Shown here: piece by piece, positions 36,651 through 45,987 of the stretch
How the letters are laid out: every line of letters begins with the position of its first letter
How positions within the stretch are numbered: the first letter of the stretch is position 1
NCBI RefSeq assembly: GCF_014692505.1
Contig: NZ_JACNYK010000001.1
Coordinates: 1,590,983 to 1,654,982 of the forward strand
DNA from: Sphingobacterium arenae
GTDB taxonomy: Bacteria > Bacteroidota > Bacteroidia > Sphingobacteriales > Sphingobacteriaceae
DNA: 64,000 bases
Reading direction: 5' to 3'
Program-made: the position numbers and the translations under genes
Notes under the pieces: model-generated
What the model was told of the DNA's origin: nothing
Database searches by the model: none
What the model saw: only the letters and a program-made list of their open reading frames with translations

Positions 36651-37604
36651 CTATTTTTTGACCACCCTGAACACTAAATCCGCGACTAATTTTGCGGTGC
36701 GGTTATCGATATCATAATCGGGATTTAGTTCGGCAAAATCCATACTGACAAGTTTTGGAGAATTGATTATACGTTCAAAGACCCACATAAAGAAAGCGTT
36801 AGGCACTATCCCGTTGTAGGCTGGTGCGCTTACGCCGGGAGCGTAAGGTGAAGCAAATACATCCATATCGACCGTTACATACAACTGATCTATTCCTTTT
36901 ATAAATGAAGATAGCTGTTCCTGTATTATTTCTCGATCGGAAACATCAAAATCCTGTGCTTCTATCCAATTTACGCCAAGGGCACGCGCGGTGTTGAATA
37001 ATGCTTGTGTATTGCTTATTTGCTGTATGCCAATAGGCAGATAATGGAAACTTTCTTCTCGTTGTGCTATTTGATAAAAGCCCGTACCCGAAGTAGCCTT
37101 ATTATCTTTCGGTTCCCGGATATCAAAGTGAGCATCGAAGCTGATGATACCGATTTTTTTATCACTGGCATTCCGAAGTCCGAGATAATGCCCAAAAGTA
37201 ACCTCATGTCCGCCACCGAGCACAATAGGAAAACCACCTTTCTTTAAGATGCAGGTTATCGTTTCACCCAGCGCTTCTTGCGATGCTTCCAAATCGTTAT
37301 TATAGCAACGGATGTCACCCACATCTATTATACGAACTTGTTGTTCTTGGAAGATGGGCAAATTCGATAAACTTTTTCTTAACAACGCCGGTGCTTTTGC
37401 CGCCCCTACGCGTCCTAGATTTCGTTTCACACCTTCATCACATGCGTAACCGAGCAAGACAAAACAATTACTTAAATCGTCTGTTTCATCGAGGTGTATA
37501 CATGCTGCAACCTGGTGCCAACGAAGGTGCGCTTGGTCAGAACCATCCACTCTTCCTGTCCAATTTGCAGACGAAGGAGCTGTATAATAGTTTTGGTATG
37601 CCAT
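36651..37604 (-). CDS. hutG: Formimidoylglutamase
   Basis: This 317-residue ureohydrolase-fold enzyme hydrolyses N-formimidoyl-L-glutamate to glutamate and formamide, the last step of this histidine pathway. The dinuclear Mn-binding motifs are present: GGGHEVTFGH, ISFDAHFDIR and VTVDMDVFAS. The length and motifs match the arginase-like HutG rather than FTCD. It is the last gene of the hut operon, 7 bases after hutU, and converges on the siderophore-binding protein gene with a 9-base gap, where no clear terminator is visible. Confidence 0.93.
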   Translation of the reverse strand: MAYQNYYTAPSSANWTGRVDGSDQAHLRWHQVAACIHLDETDDLSNCFVLLGYACDEGVKRNLGRVGAAKAPALLRKSLSNLPIFQEQQVRIIDVGDIRCYNNDLEASQEALGETITCILKKGGFPIVLGGGHEVTFGHYLGLRNASDKKIGIISFDAHFDIREPKDNKATSGTGFYQIAQREESFHYLPIGIQQISNTQALFNTARALGVNWIEAQDFDVSDREIIQEQLSSFIKGIDQLYVTVDMDVFASPYAPGVSAPAYNGIVPNAFFMWVFERIINSPKLVSMDFAELNPDYDIDNRTAKLVADLVFRVVKK

Positions 37605-37611
37605 CGACTGA

Positions 37612-39615
37612 TTATTGGAAAATATGATTTAATATATGGTCATCGACTTCATTTGCCAGCGTCACTTTCAGTGAGCTTGTTCGGTTCAATTCCATCTCGA
37701 TGGCTTGACGAGCTTCTTTATTACGCGCCCATGAACGACGTGCTATACCGTTATTAACATCGTAAAACAACATACTTTCTAGTTTTCGATCTGCCTCCGC
37801 AGAACCATCCAAAACCATGCCGAAGCCACCATTGATGACCTCACCCCAGCCGACACCGCCCCCGTTATGGATAGAAACCCATGTCGCGCCGCGGAAACTG
37901 TCACCGATAACGTTATGGATCGCCATATCTGCTGTGAATTGACTGCCATCGTAAATGTTACTCGTCTCGCGATATGGAGAATCCGTGCCACTGACATCAT
38001 GGTGGTCACGTCCTAAAACTACGGGAGCCGTAAGTTGCCCATCCCGAATAGCTTTATTGAATGCTTTGGCAATCCGTATGCGCCCGAGCGCATCGGCGTA
38101 GAGTATTCGCGCTTGTGAACCGACAACAAGCTGATTTGCTTCCGCCTGCCGGATCCATTGGATATTATCTTGTAGTTGTTGTTCAATTTCCGGGTATGCC
38201 GATGCCAATAACGCTTCCAATACCTCCATAGCGATTGTATCGGTTTCATGAAGATCGCTGGCCAGACCGGAAGTACACACCCATCGAAAAGGGCCAAAGC
38301 CATAATCGAAGCACATCGGGCCTAAAATATCTTGTACATAAGAAGGATAACGGAAATTGATATTATCGGCTGCCATCACCTCAGCACCCGCCCGACTGCT
38401 TTCCAAAAGAAAGGCATTGCCATAGTCGAAGAAATAGGTCCCTCGAGACACGTGCTTGTTGATGGCGTCCACTTGCCGTATCAATGAACGCTGTACCACT
38501 TCTTTAAAAACTTCGGGTTGTTCGGTGAGGAGTTTATTGGATTCTTCGAACGAAAATCCTGCCGGATAATAACCGCCCGCCCAAGGATTGTGCAAAGATG
38601 TTTGGTCTGAACCCACCGATACCTGTATATGAGCATCCCAAAAAGCTTCCCATACATCAACGACATTCCCGATGTAGGCAATTGAAATCACCTCTTGTTG
38701 TTTAACGGCTTGATTTACCCGGTTAATAAGCTCGGGCATATCCTCGATCAACAGATCGACCCAGCCTTGTTCGTGGCGTTTATGTGCAGCAGCAGGGTTC
38801 ACTTCTGCACATACGGTGATACATTCTACGATATTTCCCGCTTTGGGTTGTGCACCACTCATACCACCGAGTCCCGACGTAAGAAATATTTTGCCATGGG
38901 GGCTTTCGTTTTCGGGTAGTTGTTTTCGAAAGGCATTCATCACCGTGATCGTCGTACCATGGACGATACCTTGTGGACCGATATACATATACGACCCGGC
39001 GGTCATCTGCCCGTATTGCGTTACGCCCAACGCATTGTACCGTTCCCAATCGTCCGGTTTGGAGTAATTAGGAATCATCATCCCATTGGTCACGACTAGC
39101 CGCGGTGCTTCTTTAGAAGAGGGAAATAATCCCATCGGATGCCCGCTGTAGACGTGGAGCGTCTGTTCGTCTGTCATATCGGATAAATATTGCATCGTTA
39201 GCAGGTACTGCGCCCAATTCTGAAAAACGGCTCCATTTCCACCGTACGTAATCAACTCGTGCGGATGTTGCGCTATGGCGGGGTCAAGGTTATTCTGTAT
39301 CATAAGCATAATAGCCGCGGCTTGCTTGCTTTTGGCAGGATATTCCGAAATAGGACGTGCGTACATGGCATATTTTGGACGGAATCTGTACATATAGATA
39401 CGGCCATAGTTGTTGAGTTCTTCCAAAAACTCTGAAGCCAGTTCTTCGTGCCATGCAGCGGGAAAATAACGCAGGGCGTTTCGAACGGCGAGTTTTTTCT
39501 CATCGGTTTGCAATATATCTTTGCGTTTCGGAGCATGGCTGACCGCTTTACCGTATTCTGGTTTTGGAGGTAGTGCCGTAGGTATACCTTGTGCTATTTG
39601 TTCCTGAAATGTCAT
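37612..39615 (-). CDS. hutU: Urocanate hydratase
   Basis: Urocanase adds water to urocanate to form imidazolonepropionate using tightly bound NAD. At 667 residues it is the long form (~670) seen in Bacteroidota and eukaryotes rather than the ~555-residue proteobacterial form. Visible motifs include LITYGGNGAVFQNWAQY, SGHPMGLFPS, FLTSGLGGMSGAQPKAG (NAD binding) and SIHNGGGVGWGEVINGG. The start at 39615 (MTFQEQIAQGIP) overlaps the hutI stop by 4 bases (ATGA). An in-frame start at 39657 would lie inside hutI and lengthen the protein with an atypical leader. Confidence 0.96.
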   Translation of the reverse strand: MTFQEQIAQGIPTALPPKPEYGKAVSHAPKRKDILQTDEKKLAVRNALRYFPAAWHEELASEFLEELNNYGRIYMYRFRPKYAMYARPISEYPAKSKQAAAIMLMIQNNLDPAIAQHPHELITYGGNGAVFQNWAQYLLTMQYLSDMTDEQTLHVYSGHPMGLFPSSKEAPRLVVTNGMMIPNYSKPDDWERYNALGVTQYGQMTAGSYMYIGPQGIVHGTTITVMNAFRKQLPENESPHGKIFLTSGLGGMSGAQPKAGNIVECITVCAEVNPAAAHKRHEQGWVDLLIEDMPELINRVNQAVKQQEVISIAYIGNVVDVWEAFWDAHIQVSVGSDQTSLHNPWAGGYYPAGFSFEESNKLLTEQPEVFKEVVQRSLIRQVDAINKHVSRGTYFFDYGNAFLLESSRAGAEVMAADNINFRYPSYVQDILGPMCFDYGFGPFRWVCTSGLASDLHETDTIAMEVLEALLASAYPEIEQQLQDNIQWIRQAEANQLVVGSQARILYADALGRIRIAKAFNKAIRDGQLTAPVVLGRDHHDVSGTDSPYRETSNIYDGSQFTADMAIHNVIGDSFRGATWVSIHNGGGVGWGEVINGGFGMVLDGSAEADRKLESMLFYDVNNGIARRSWARNKEARQAIEMELNRTSSLKVTLANEVDDHILNHIFQ

Positions 39616-40865
39616 GGTTGCTCTCCTTTTGTATAGATTAACTTGCCGCTTTTCCAAACTTGTTGGGGTAAGAGCGTTCCTTGCCTGTACGTGATGTTTT
39701 GATAGTTAGAGGTCGTATAGATATTGAAGTCGGCAAGCTGTCCACGTTTTAGCTGTCCTCTATCTGATAAATTCAACGCGCTCGCCGCCCTAAAGGTAAT
39801 AGCGGAAAAGACTTCTGCATTGCTGAGTTTTTCGGCGGTCGCTAAAATAGATGCCTGTACCATGAGCTGCCCCATAGGCGCTGAGCCGGGATTCCAATCG
39901 GTTGCTATCGCTAAAATCGCTCCTTCGTCCAGCAGACGGCGCGCAGGTGCGTACGCGCATCCAAGTCCTAAGGATGCGCCGGGCAAAGCTACGGCGACTG
40001 TATCTGACTTAGCCAGCATTTGAATTTCGTTTTCTGCGGACGCTTCCAGATGGTCTGCACTTACGGCGCCAAATTCAACGGCAATTGCAGCGCCACCAGC
40101 TGTAAACTGGTCGGCATGTATTGTAATATCAAAACCTTGTTCTTTGGCGCTACGGAGGTAAGGCCTTATCTCGATAGCGTTAAATGCGCTTTTTTCGATG
40201 AAAGCGTCGATCCTATTCGTTAAGTTTTCGTTAAGCAGGATGGGGAAAAGTTCTGCCGCCATCTTGTCTAAATAGACGGTGGCGTCTCCGTCAAAATCGC
40301 GCGGTTTCATGTGTGCAGCAAGACAGGTAGGCACTAGATCTACAGGGACTTGTTTTTGAGCCTGCTGTATGGCGCGTAGCGTTTTGACTTCTTGGTCTAC
40401 CGAAAGACCATAACCGCTTTTGACTTCGATAGTGGTAATACCTTGCTTTATTAGGGCATTGACGCGTTCCATAACATATGCAGCAAGCTCTTCTGTCGAG
40501 GCTTCTCGTGTATGTTGTACCGTACTCCAAATACCGCCACCCGCTTCCGCTATTTCCAAGTACGTGGCGCCGGCATTGCGTAGTGCAAAATCCTGTGCCC
40601 GATTTCCGCCGAAGGCGATATGGGTATGACAATCAATATAACTTGGCATACATACCGCCGGCTTGTTGATTTCGACGCGTGTTATCGTCGGACTATATTT
40701 TTCCTGCAAAGCAACGTACGGTCCAACGTCGACGATGCAATTGTGTTCTATAACCATACCGCCGTTTTCGATAATTTCCAAGGAACTATCGGCTAACGCG
40801 CCATGTAAAGGCATGTTTGTCAAGGGCAATAATTGGGTGAACGGACCTATTAGTTTTTTTGCCAT
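39612..40865 (-). CDS. hutI: Imidazolonepropionase
   Basis: The 417-residue amidohydrolase opens imidazolone-5-propionate to formimidoylglutamate. Metal-binding and active-site motifs are visible: PSYIDCHTHIAFGGNRAQDF, TIEVKSGYGLSVDQEVKTLR, LAAHMKPRDF, ITIHADQFTAGGA and LAIATDWNPGSAPM. It is translationally coupled to hutU (4-base overlap) and starts 2 bases after the hutH stop. Length matches the family. Confidence 0.96.
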   Translation of the reverse strand: MAKKLIGPFTQLLPLTNMPLHGALADSSLEIIENGGMVIEHNCIVDVGPYVALQEKYSPTITRVEINKPAVCMPSYIDCHTHIAFGGNRAQDFALRNAGATYLEIAEAGGGIWSTVQHTREASTEELAAYVMERVNALIKQGITTIEVKSGYGLSVDQEVKTLRAIQQAQKQVPVDLVPTCLAAHMKPRDFDGDATVYLDKMAAELFPILLNENLTNRIDAFIEKSAFNAIEIRPYLRSAKEQGFDITIHADQFTAGGAAIAVEFGAVSADHLEASAENEIQMLAKSDTVAVALPGASLGLGCAYAPARRLLDEGAILAIATDWNPGSAPMGQLMVQASILATAEKLSNAEVFSAITFRAASALNLSDRGQLKRGQLADFNIYTTSNYQNITYRQGTLLPQQVWKSGKLIYTKGEQP

Positions 40866-40867
40866 GA

Positions 40868-42439
40868 TTAAAATGTATTGAATTGTTCTGCATGTTGACC
40901 ATAATAGAGAATACCTTGTTCTTCAGCCACCTGTAATGCCAATTTAACAAGCTCACCGGAACTGACCAATTTTTGCGCTCTGGATAGGATGTCCTCCATG
41001 GGTTGATCGGCTTCGATGTGCGGAATATGTTGCCTAATTCGTTGATGGACAGCTTCTATGATAGGAGTCGATTGTAAAGGCCTATGGAAATCAAATGCCT
41101 GTGCTGCGCAAATCAATTCGATGCTCAGGATACGGTTTACGTTTTGGATAACTTGGCGAAGTTTACGTCCACTGATAGACCCCATACTGACATGGTCTTC
41201 CTGTCCAAGAGAGGTAGGAATACTATCGGCACTGGCGGGGAAACATAACCCTTTATTTTCACTGGCTAAAGCAGCTGTCGTATACTGCAGGATCATAAAA
41301 CCCGAGTTCAATCCTGTAGACTGAAGCAGCAATTTGGGAACATGGGGTGTGTCTCCTTCCAATGAAAGATAGATGCGTCTATCCGATACGTTCCCTAATT
41401 CGGAGGTAGCCAATGTGGCGTAATCCATGGGGAGTGCGATGGGTTGACCGTGAAAACTACCGCCACTAATGGTCAGCTCGTTGTTGATAATAACGGGATT
41501 GTCCGTCACGGCGTTAATTTCGATTTCAACAATATCTTTAAGATGTAACCAAGCCTGCCGGGATGCACCATGGATTTGGGGGATACAGCGTAGCGAATAG
41601 GGATCTTGAACCCGAGAACAGTTTTTATGGGACTCCACAATCTTGGAGCCGTTTAGCAAATTATAAATCGTACTGGCAACAAATTGATTCCCCGGATGTT
41701 GACGGAGGGCATGTAGCTCCGGGAAAAACGGTTTGATGGAAGCATTTAATCCTTCGAGCATCAAGGCGGCTATTAGGTCAGCATTTGTTAATGCGTTATG
41801 TAGTTCGGCTACCCCCATGACACCGTGTGCCGCCATGAACTGCGTCCCATTAATAAGAGCCAGGCCTTCTTTGGCACCTAATGTAATGGGAGCAAGTTGA
41901 TGTTGCTCGAGAACGGAGGTTGTCTCTTTTATTTCGCCATTTACCCAGACCTTTCCCAGTCCGATAAGGGGTAAGAAAAGATGTGCTAGGGGAGCTAGAT
42001 CGCCTGAAGCGCCTACAGACCCTTGTTCCGGAACGATAGGTGTGATGTCTTGCTCGATATGCCAGAGGATACGTTCCATGGTACTCCATTGTACACCGGA
42101 AAAGCCTTTTGCCAGCGCATGGATCTTCAACACAAGCATCAGTTTAGAGAGTAGCGGGGAAATGGGATTGCCGACACCCACTGCATGGCTCTTCAAAATA
42201 TTTTCTTGTAGTTTTTGGGTGTCACTGGCGTTTATAATCGTTGTACATAACGGACCAAATCCGGTATTTACGCCGTATACGGTATCGCCGGCGGCGACAA
42301 TATCTTGGACGTATGCTGCGCTTCGTTGCACCGCTTCTTTTGTGTCTTCCGATAAGATCCCCTTTTGTTGTCCTTGCGCTAAACGTAAGGCCGTGGAGCT
42401 GTGGAGAACGTCAATACCATATTTGAAGTTGTTCATCAT
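40868..42439 (-). CDS. hutH: Histidine ammonia-lyase
   Basis: HutH removes ammonia from L-histidine to give urocanate. The MIO cofactor triad Ala-Ser-Gly lies in GSVGASGDLAPLAHL, with other family motifs YGVNTGFGPL, QDPYSLRC(I)PQIHGA and SFHGQPIALPMDY. I place the start at 42439 or 42436 (MMNNFKYGIDVLHSS), because a likely transcription start near 42476 would leave almost no leader for the in-frame ATG at 42469. The protein is ~523 residues, normal for the family. It is the first gene of hutHIUG. No hut regulator gene is visible nearby. Confidence 0.95.
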   Translation of the reverse strand: MMNNFKYGIDVLHSSTALRLAQGQQKGILSEDTKEAVQRSAAYVQDIVAAGDTVYGVNTGFGPLCTTIINASDTQKLQENILKSHAVGVGNPISPLLSKLMLVLKIHALAKGFSGVQWSTMERILWHIEQDITPIVPEQGSVGASGDLAPLAHLFLPLIGLGKVWVNGEIKETTSVLEQHQLAPITLGAKEGLALINGTQFMAAHGVMGVAELHNALTNADLIAALMLEGLNASIKPFFPELHALRQHPGNQFVASTIYNLLNGSKIVESHKNCSRVQDPYSLRCIPQIHGASRQAWLHLKDIVEIEINAVTDNPVIINNELTISGGSFHGQPIALPMDYATLATSELGNVSDRRIYLSLEGDTPHVPKLLLQSTGLNSGFMILQYTTAALASENKGLCFPASADSIPTSLGQEDHVSMGSISGRKLRQVIQNVNRILSIELICAAQAFDFHRPLQSTPIIEAVHQRIRQHIPHIEADQPMEDILSRAQKLVSSGELVKLALQVAEEQGILYYGQHAEQFNTF

Positions 42440-42478
42440 ATCATTTATATTTGGACGGAAGGATAACATCCTCGCTAA

Positions 42479-42514
42479 AAATCAAATTTAATGGATTTGA
42501 TTTATATTCAGCAA
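42479..42514 (-). promoter_or_regulatory. hut operon promoter with overlapping operator-like inverted repeat
   Basis: On the - strand, TAAATTTG (42490-42483) matches the TAnnTTTG -7 box, with TTG at 42514-42512, 21 bases upstream. A perfect 9-bp inverted repeat, AAATCAAAT (42479-42487) and ATTTGATTT (42495-42503), overlaps the -7 box. A protein bound there would control transcription of hutHIUG. The elements are seen; the regulator is unknown. Confidence 0.55.
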
Positions 42515-42624
42515 TCGGCTACCGTACACTGGATTTACCGTAATCGTCAAATTGCAAAAAACAAACTAAATAGGTGTTGTCTTGTTTAAAATTATAGACA
42601 TATCGATATCAAAAAAGAAATATT

Positions 42625-43725
42625 ATGCCGAAAAATTTAATTTTTATTTATTTAACAATGATAAGTTTACCTGTGTTTGCCCAAGAGATAAAAGACCCGC
42701 GTTTGGAGGTTGTTGCTTCTTTCGGAAAGTCGCAGCCGATAGGGGTAAGCGTTTCAAGTGATAACCGGGTGTTCGTATCCTTTCCGCGTCGGGAACCATA
42801 TACCATGGGGTTATCGGAGATTATCAATGGTGAGCGTAAGCCTTACCCCGATACGGATTGGAATGCAAAAGAGGGACTATCAGACCATCGTTTTGTGAAT
42901 GTACAGGACATCTATGTGGATACGGATGACCAATTATGGGTTTTGGACTCTAAACCTTCCTCGGCAGGATCTGTGTTCGGAAAAGATGGCTCCGAGGAGA
43001 TTCAGCATGGACAATTCAAATTAGTGCAGATAGACTTAGCGGACAACAAAGTGGTTCGGCAATATACTTTCGACGATTTGGATAAAGCGAAATCAGGTTT
43101 AAACGACGTACGTGTCGATACGGATAAAAAGCTGGCTTACCTTTCGGATCCGGGACAGGCGGGGGTTGTCGTGTTAGATTTAAATACCGGGACAACGAGA
43201 TTGCTGTTAGCAGAATCACCGTTTACAAAAGCTGATCCTGATGTGGTGTTAAGCTACGAAGGAAATAACATGCGTGACAGCAAAGGTAACCCATTTCGTT
43301 CCAACGTGAATGGTATTGCACTGACGAAAGACAATAGCTATTTTTATTTCAAACCGATCAATACGACGAAACTTTATCGGATAGAAACAGCTTATCTTGC
43401 AGACACCTCTTTAACGGAGGACGAATTGAAAACAAAGGTTGAAGATCTGGGAGAAACGGCCATCACGCATGGTTTGGTAGCCGATGTAAAAGGGAACATT
43501 TATTTGACTTCTTCGTTGGATTACAGTATCAAGCGTTATACACCGGAGGGTAAAATAGAGATAATAGTGCAGGATAGTCGTTTGATCTGGCCGGATTCTT
43601 TGGGTATGGGAGATGATGGTTATCTGTATTTTTCATGTGCGCAAGTAAACCGTTTGCCCCAATGGAACGATGGTAAAGATAAAGTTTCCTATCCTTATGA
43701 GGTTTATCGTGTAAAAGTGTTATAG
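42625..43725 (+). CDS. Exported Yellow/major-royal-jelly-protein-like propeller
   Basis: The 366-residue secreted protein (signal peptide MPKNLIFIYLTMISLPVFA) resembles the Yellow/royal-jelly family: IGVSVSSDNRVFVSFPRRE, VNVQDIYVDTDDQLWVLDSK, LNDVRVDTDKKLAYLSDPG, SNVNGIALTKDNSYFYFKPI, HGLVADVKGNIYLTSSLD and LIWPDSLGMGDDGYLYFSC. Bacterial members are six-bladed propellers with SMP-30-like features and unknown substrates; some are annotated as L-dopachrome tautomerase-related. It is divergent from hutH and overlaps the Smr gene by 6 bases at the 3' ends. A lactonase or small-molecule-binding role is possible. Confidence 0.85.
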   Translation: MPKNLIFIYLTMISLPVFAQEIKDPRLEVVASFGKSQPIGVSVSSDNRVFVSFPRREPYTMGLSEIINGERKPYPDTDWNAKEGLSDHRFVNVQDIYVDTDDQLWVLDSKPSSAGSVFGKDGSEEIQHGQFKLVQIDLADNKVVRQYTFDDLDKAKSGLNDVRVDTDKKLAYLSDPGQAGVVVLDLNTGTTRLLLAESPFTKADPDVVLSYEGNNMRDSKGNPFRSNVNGIALTKDNSYFYFKPINTTKLYRIETAYLADTSLTEDELKTKVEDLGETAITHGLVADVKGNIYLTSSLDYSIKRYTPEGKIEIIVQDSRLIWPDSLGMGDDGYLYFSCAQVNRLPQWNDGKDKVSYPYEVYRVKVL

Positions 43726-44025
43726 ACCAATATAGACGACCACGATATCTTCGTTATGGTACGACGGATGGTAGTTGGAAATGGCACCGCTCTGTTTATA
43801 GTCAGCTAATTCTTCATAAATAGCTTGGCGCAGTATGCCCTTCCCTTTACCGTGGATAAAGCGGATTTCTGTATAATCCCAATAGATGGCGGCGTCAAGC
43901 ATCTCACGCATCAATTCTAGGGATTCAGCCAGTAATTCATTGGTCTCGTATATGTCGAGATTTCTCAGGAAAGCTTCTGCATGTAAATCCACCGTCTTTG
44001 GGGGCCTCGGTAATGTCCTTGCCAT
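43720..44025 (-). CDS. Small Smr-domain protein
   Basis: This 101-residue protein is essentially a stand-alone Smr domain, like the C-terminus of MutS2. It has the LDxHG-like start (TVDLHAEAF) and the catalytic-site motif FIHGKGKGILR. Smr domains are structure-specific nucleases or RNA-binding modules acting on branched DNA or on collided ribosomes' mRNA. The VDLHAE and HGKGxG elements are both intact. Its stop region overlaps the propeller gene end by 6 bases in convergent orientation. Confidence 0.88.
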   Translation of the reverse strand: MARTLPRPPKTVDLHAEAFLRNLDIYETNELLAESLELMREMLDAAIYWDYTEIRFIHGKGKGILRQAIYEELADYKQSGAISNYHPSYHNEDIVVVYIGL

Positions 44026-44071
44026 GTTTCAAAAATAATGGTTATTTTAGGATTATAAATAATAAATGTTT

Positions 44072-45454
44072 ATGAAAGCAATTTGTAGGGTTTTACTTCT
44101 TGGTGTCTGTATTTTGGGAAAAGTAGTTGCGCAACAAGATTCGTTGATGATGGAGCGTATATATACAGCCTCTTTTGAGAATGGGAAAGCCTATGAGAAT
44201 CTGCGCTACTTAACCAAGAACATTGGTCACCGTATTGCGGGCTCAGCGAAAGCGGAGAAAGCTGTATTATGGTCTAAAGCGCTTATGGAGGGATTAGCAT
44301 TTGATCGTGTTTATCTGCAAGAGGTGGAGATGCCTTTTTGGGACAGGGGAGAGAAAGAAGAAGCCTATATTGTATCCACCAAGGAACCGTTAAATATATT
44401 GTCCTTGGGAGGTTCGGTAGCGACACCGCCAGGCGGGTTGGAAGCAGAGATTATAGAAGTAGAATTATTGAGTGAATTGCGTGCACAGGGAAATAAGGTA
44501 AGGGGAAAAATAGTATTCGTCAATAAGCCTTGGGACGAATCTATGGTGGAAACAGGTATCGCATACGGTTTAAATAGTAGCCAACGTAGTCGGGGGCCGG
44601 TGGAAGCAGCTAAACTGGGCGCAGTAGCTTATCTTTTTCGATCTTTGTCATCGTCTCCGGATGACGATTACCCACATACAGGAGGTACAAGATATGTAAA
44701 TGACATTGATAGTATCCCGGCTTTGGCTATATCACCTGTCGGCGCAAATAAACTTTCCGAAGCATTAAAGAAGGATTCGGCAACGCGTATTCACATCGTA
44801 AACCATTCCGCATGGAAAGGAAATGTTACCACACATAACGTCATCGCCGAGTGGCGCGGGACGGATAAACCCGATGAGATTATAACGATAGGTGGACACA
44901 TTGACTCTTGGGATGTGGGGGAGGGTGCACATGATAACGGAACGGGTACAATGGGGACTTTAGATGCGATACGGACTTTGATGAAACTGGATTATAGACC
45001 GAGACATACTATTCGGCTGGTCTTTTATATGAACGAAGAAAATGGCGTGCATGGTGCGCTACAATACGGAGAAACGGCGAAAGCAAATGCAGAAAGGATA
45101 ATTGCCGCTATCGAAAGTGATGCGGGAGGATTTGCGCCGCGTGGATTTGACATTAAATCGTCGGCCGAACGGGTGAATTGGATCCAACAACATTGGAAGC
45201 CACTCTTTGAACAAAAATTTTGGGTGTCACGATTTTTACAAGGGAGTCCCGGCGTAGATTCGGGCGTATGGGGACGGCATTTCCCGAACACGATCATGTT
45301 TAATTTTCGTCCGGATCCACATCGTTATTTCGATATACACCATACTGCCAAGGATGTTTTTGAAGCAGTAGACCGACGTGAATTACAATCTGGGGTGGCC
45401 GCTATTGCTTCTTTATTGTATTTGGTCGATCAGCAAATAGACCAGTTGCCATAA
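44072..45454 (+). CDS. Exported M28-family zinc metallopeptidase
   Basis: The ~460-residue secreted peptidase starts with MKAICRVLLLGVCILGKVVAQ. A PA-like domain is inserted at ~110-250 (LGGSVATPPGGLEAEIIEVE). The M28 core carries zinc ligands and catalytic residues in IGGHIDSWDVGEGAHDNGTGT (His-Asp and Asp), FYMNEENGVHGA (Glu-Glu), IESDAGGF (Asp) and DIHHTAKDVFE (His). This is the plasma glutamate carboxypeptidase/aminopeptidase-like layout. An ATG at 44066 is also in frame. It is convergent with the haemoglobin gene, 15 bases apart. Confidence 0.92.
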   Translation: MKAICRVLLLGVCILGKVVAQQDSLMMERIYTASFENGKAYENLRYLTKNIGHRIAGSAKAEKAVLWSKALMEGLAFDRVYLQEVEMPFWDRGEKEEAYIVSTKEPLNILSLGGSVATPPGGLEAEIIEVELLSELRAQGNKVRGKIVFVNKPWDESMVETGIAYGLNSSQRSRGPVEAAKLGAVAYLFRSLSSSPDDDYPHTGGTRYVNDIDSIPALAISPVGANKLSEALKKDSATRIHIVNHSAWKGNVTTHNVIAEWRGTDKPDEIITIGGHIDSWDVGEGAHDNGTGTMGTLDAIRTLMKLDYRPRHTIRLVFYMNEENGVHGALQYGETAKANAERIIAAIESDAGGFAPRGFDIKSSAERVNWIQQHWKPLFEQKFWVSRFLQGSPGVDSGVWGRHFPNTIMFNFRPDPHRYFDIHHTAKDVFEAVDRRELQSGVAAIASLLYLVDQQIDQLP

Positions 45455-45469
45455 GAAAGGGAGAAGGTT

Positions 45470-45865
45470 TTAAAGCAAGGGTTTAAAAGGTGATTGACGG
45501 ATATGGTCAAGTTTTACCTGGAACAACGCGGCCATTTTACGTCCGCGACTTTTTGCTTCTTCGGCGACGGGACCTGCAAATAGATCGTTTACCGTCTTAT
45601 CGAAAAGCTGTAGCCAGCGATCGAAGTGTTCCGCTTCTATCGGTAATTGTGCGTGCGGAGGGAAGGGGCGGCCTTGGTAGGTGTACTCGTCAAGTAAGAT
45701 GGTCTGCCAAAAGGTATACATTTTCTCTAAATGCTCCGGCCAATGATCTTCCAATTTGGCGTTGAAGATCGGCCCGATAAGATCGTCTTTCTGTACACGG
45801 CCATAAAATGTATTGACCATCAGTTTAACGTTATCTAATGTTTGTATATCTGCTTTTATCATCAT
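45470..45865 (-). CDS. Group III truncated haemoglobin
   Basis: This 131-residue globin has the group III pattern: VKLMVNTFYGRVQKDDLIGPIF, HLEKMYTFWQTILL, the FPPHAQLPIEAEHFDRWLQLF segment with proximal His in EHFDRW, and a C-terminal helix. Such proteins bind O2 or NO in the cytoplasm and often serve in nitrosative or oxygen-stress defence; the exact job is unknown. Its own -7 box (TAACTTTG) is seen upstream, so it is probably transcribed alone. Confidence 0.93.
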   Translation of the reverse strand: MMIKADIQTLDNVKLMVNTFYGRVQKDDLIGPIFNAKLEDHWPEHLEKMYTFWQTILLDEYTYQGRPFPPHAQLPIEAEHFDRWLQLFDKTVNDLFAGPVAEEAKSRGRKMAALFQVKLDHIRQSPFKPLL

Positions 45866-45879
45866 GTATCTTCCTTATA

Positions 45880-45887
45880 CAAAGTTA
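45880..45887 (-). promoter_or_regulatory. -7 box for the truncated haemoglobin gene
   Basis: On the - strand TAACTTTG (45887-45880) fits TAnnTTTG, 15-22 bases before the ATG at 45865. No clear TTG box is found about 19 bases upstream, so the call is weak. Confidence 0.35.
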
Positions 45888-45923
45888 AACAACAAATAAT
45901 AGAAAAAATATGATGGAACGCAC

Positions 45924-45960
45924 AAAAGGCTGCACATTTGTCTGTGTAGTGCAACCTTTT
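45924..45960 (-). terminator. Terminator of the CysK-like/papain-like/PanD unit
   Basis: AAAAGGCTGCAC (45924-45935) pairs with GTGCAACCTTTT (45949-45960) over 12 positions with one mismatch. Read on the - strand the stem ends in CCTTTT just after the panD stop (45988), consistent with an intrinsic terminator. Confidence 0.65.
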
Positions 45961-45987
45961 GGGAGATTCGATATAGGACAGTCTATT

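Noticed and set aside
42042..42491. 149-residue frame antisense to hutH
   Set aside because: Overlaps the MIO-containing region of hutH and its promoter; no independent support.
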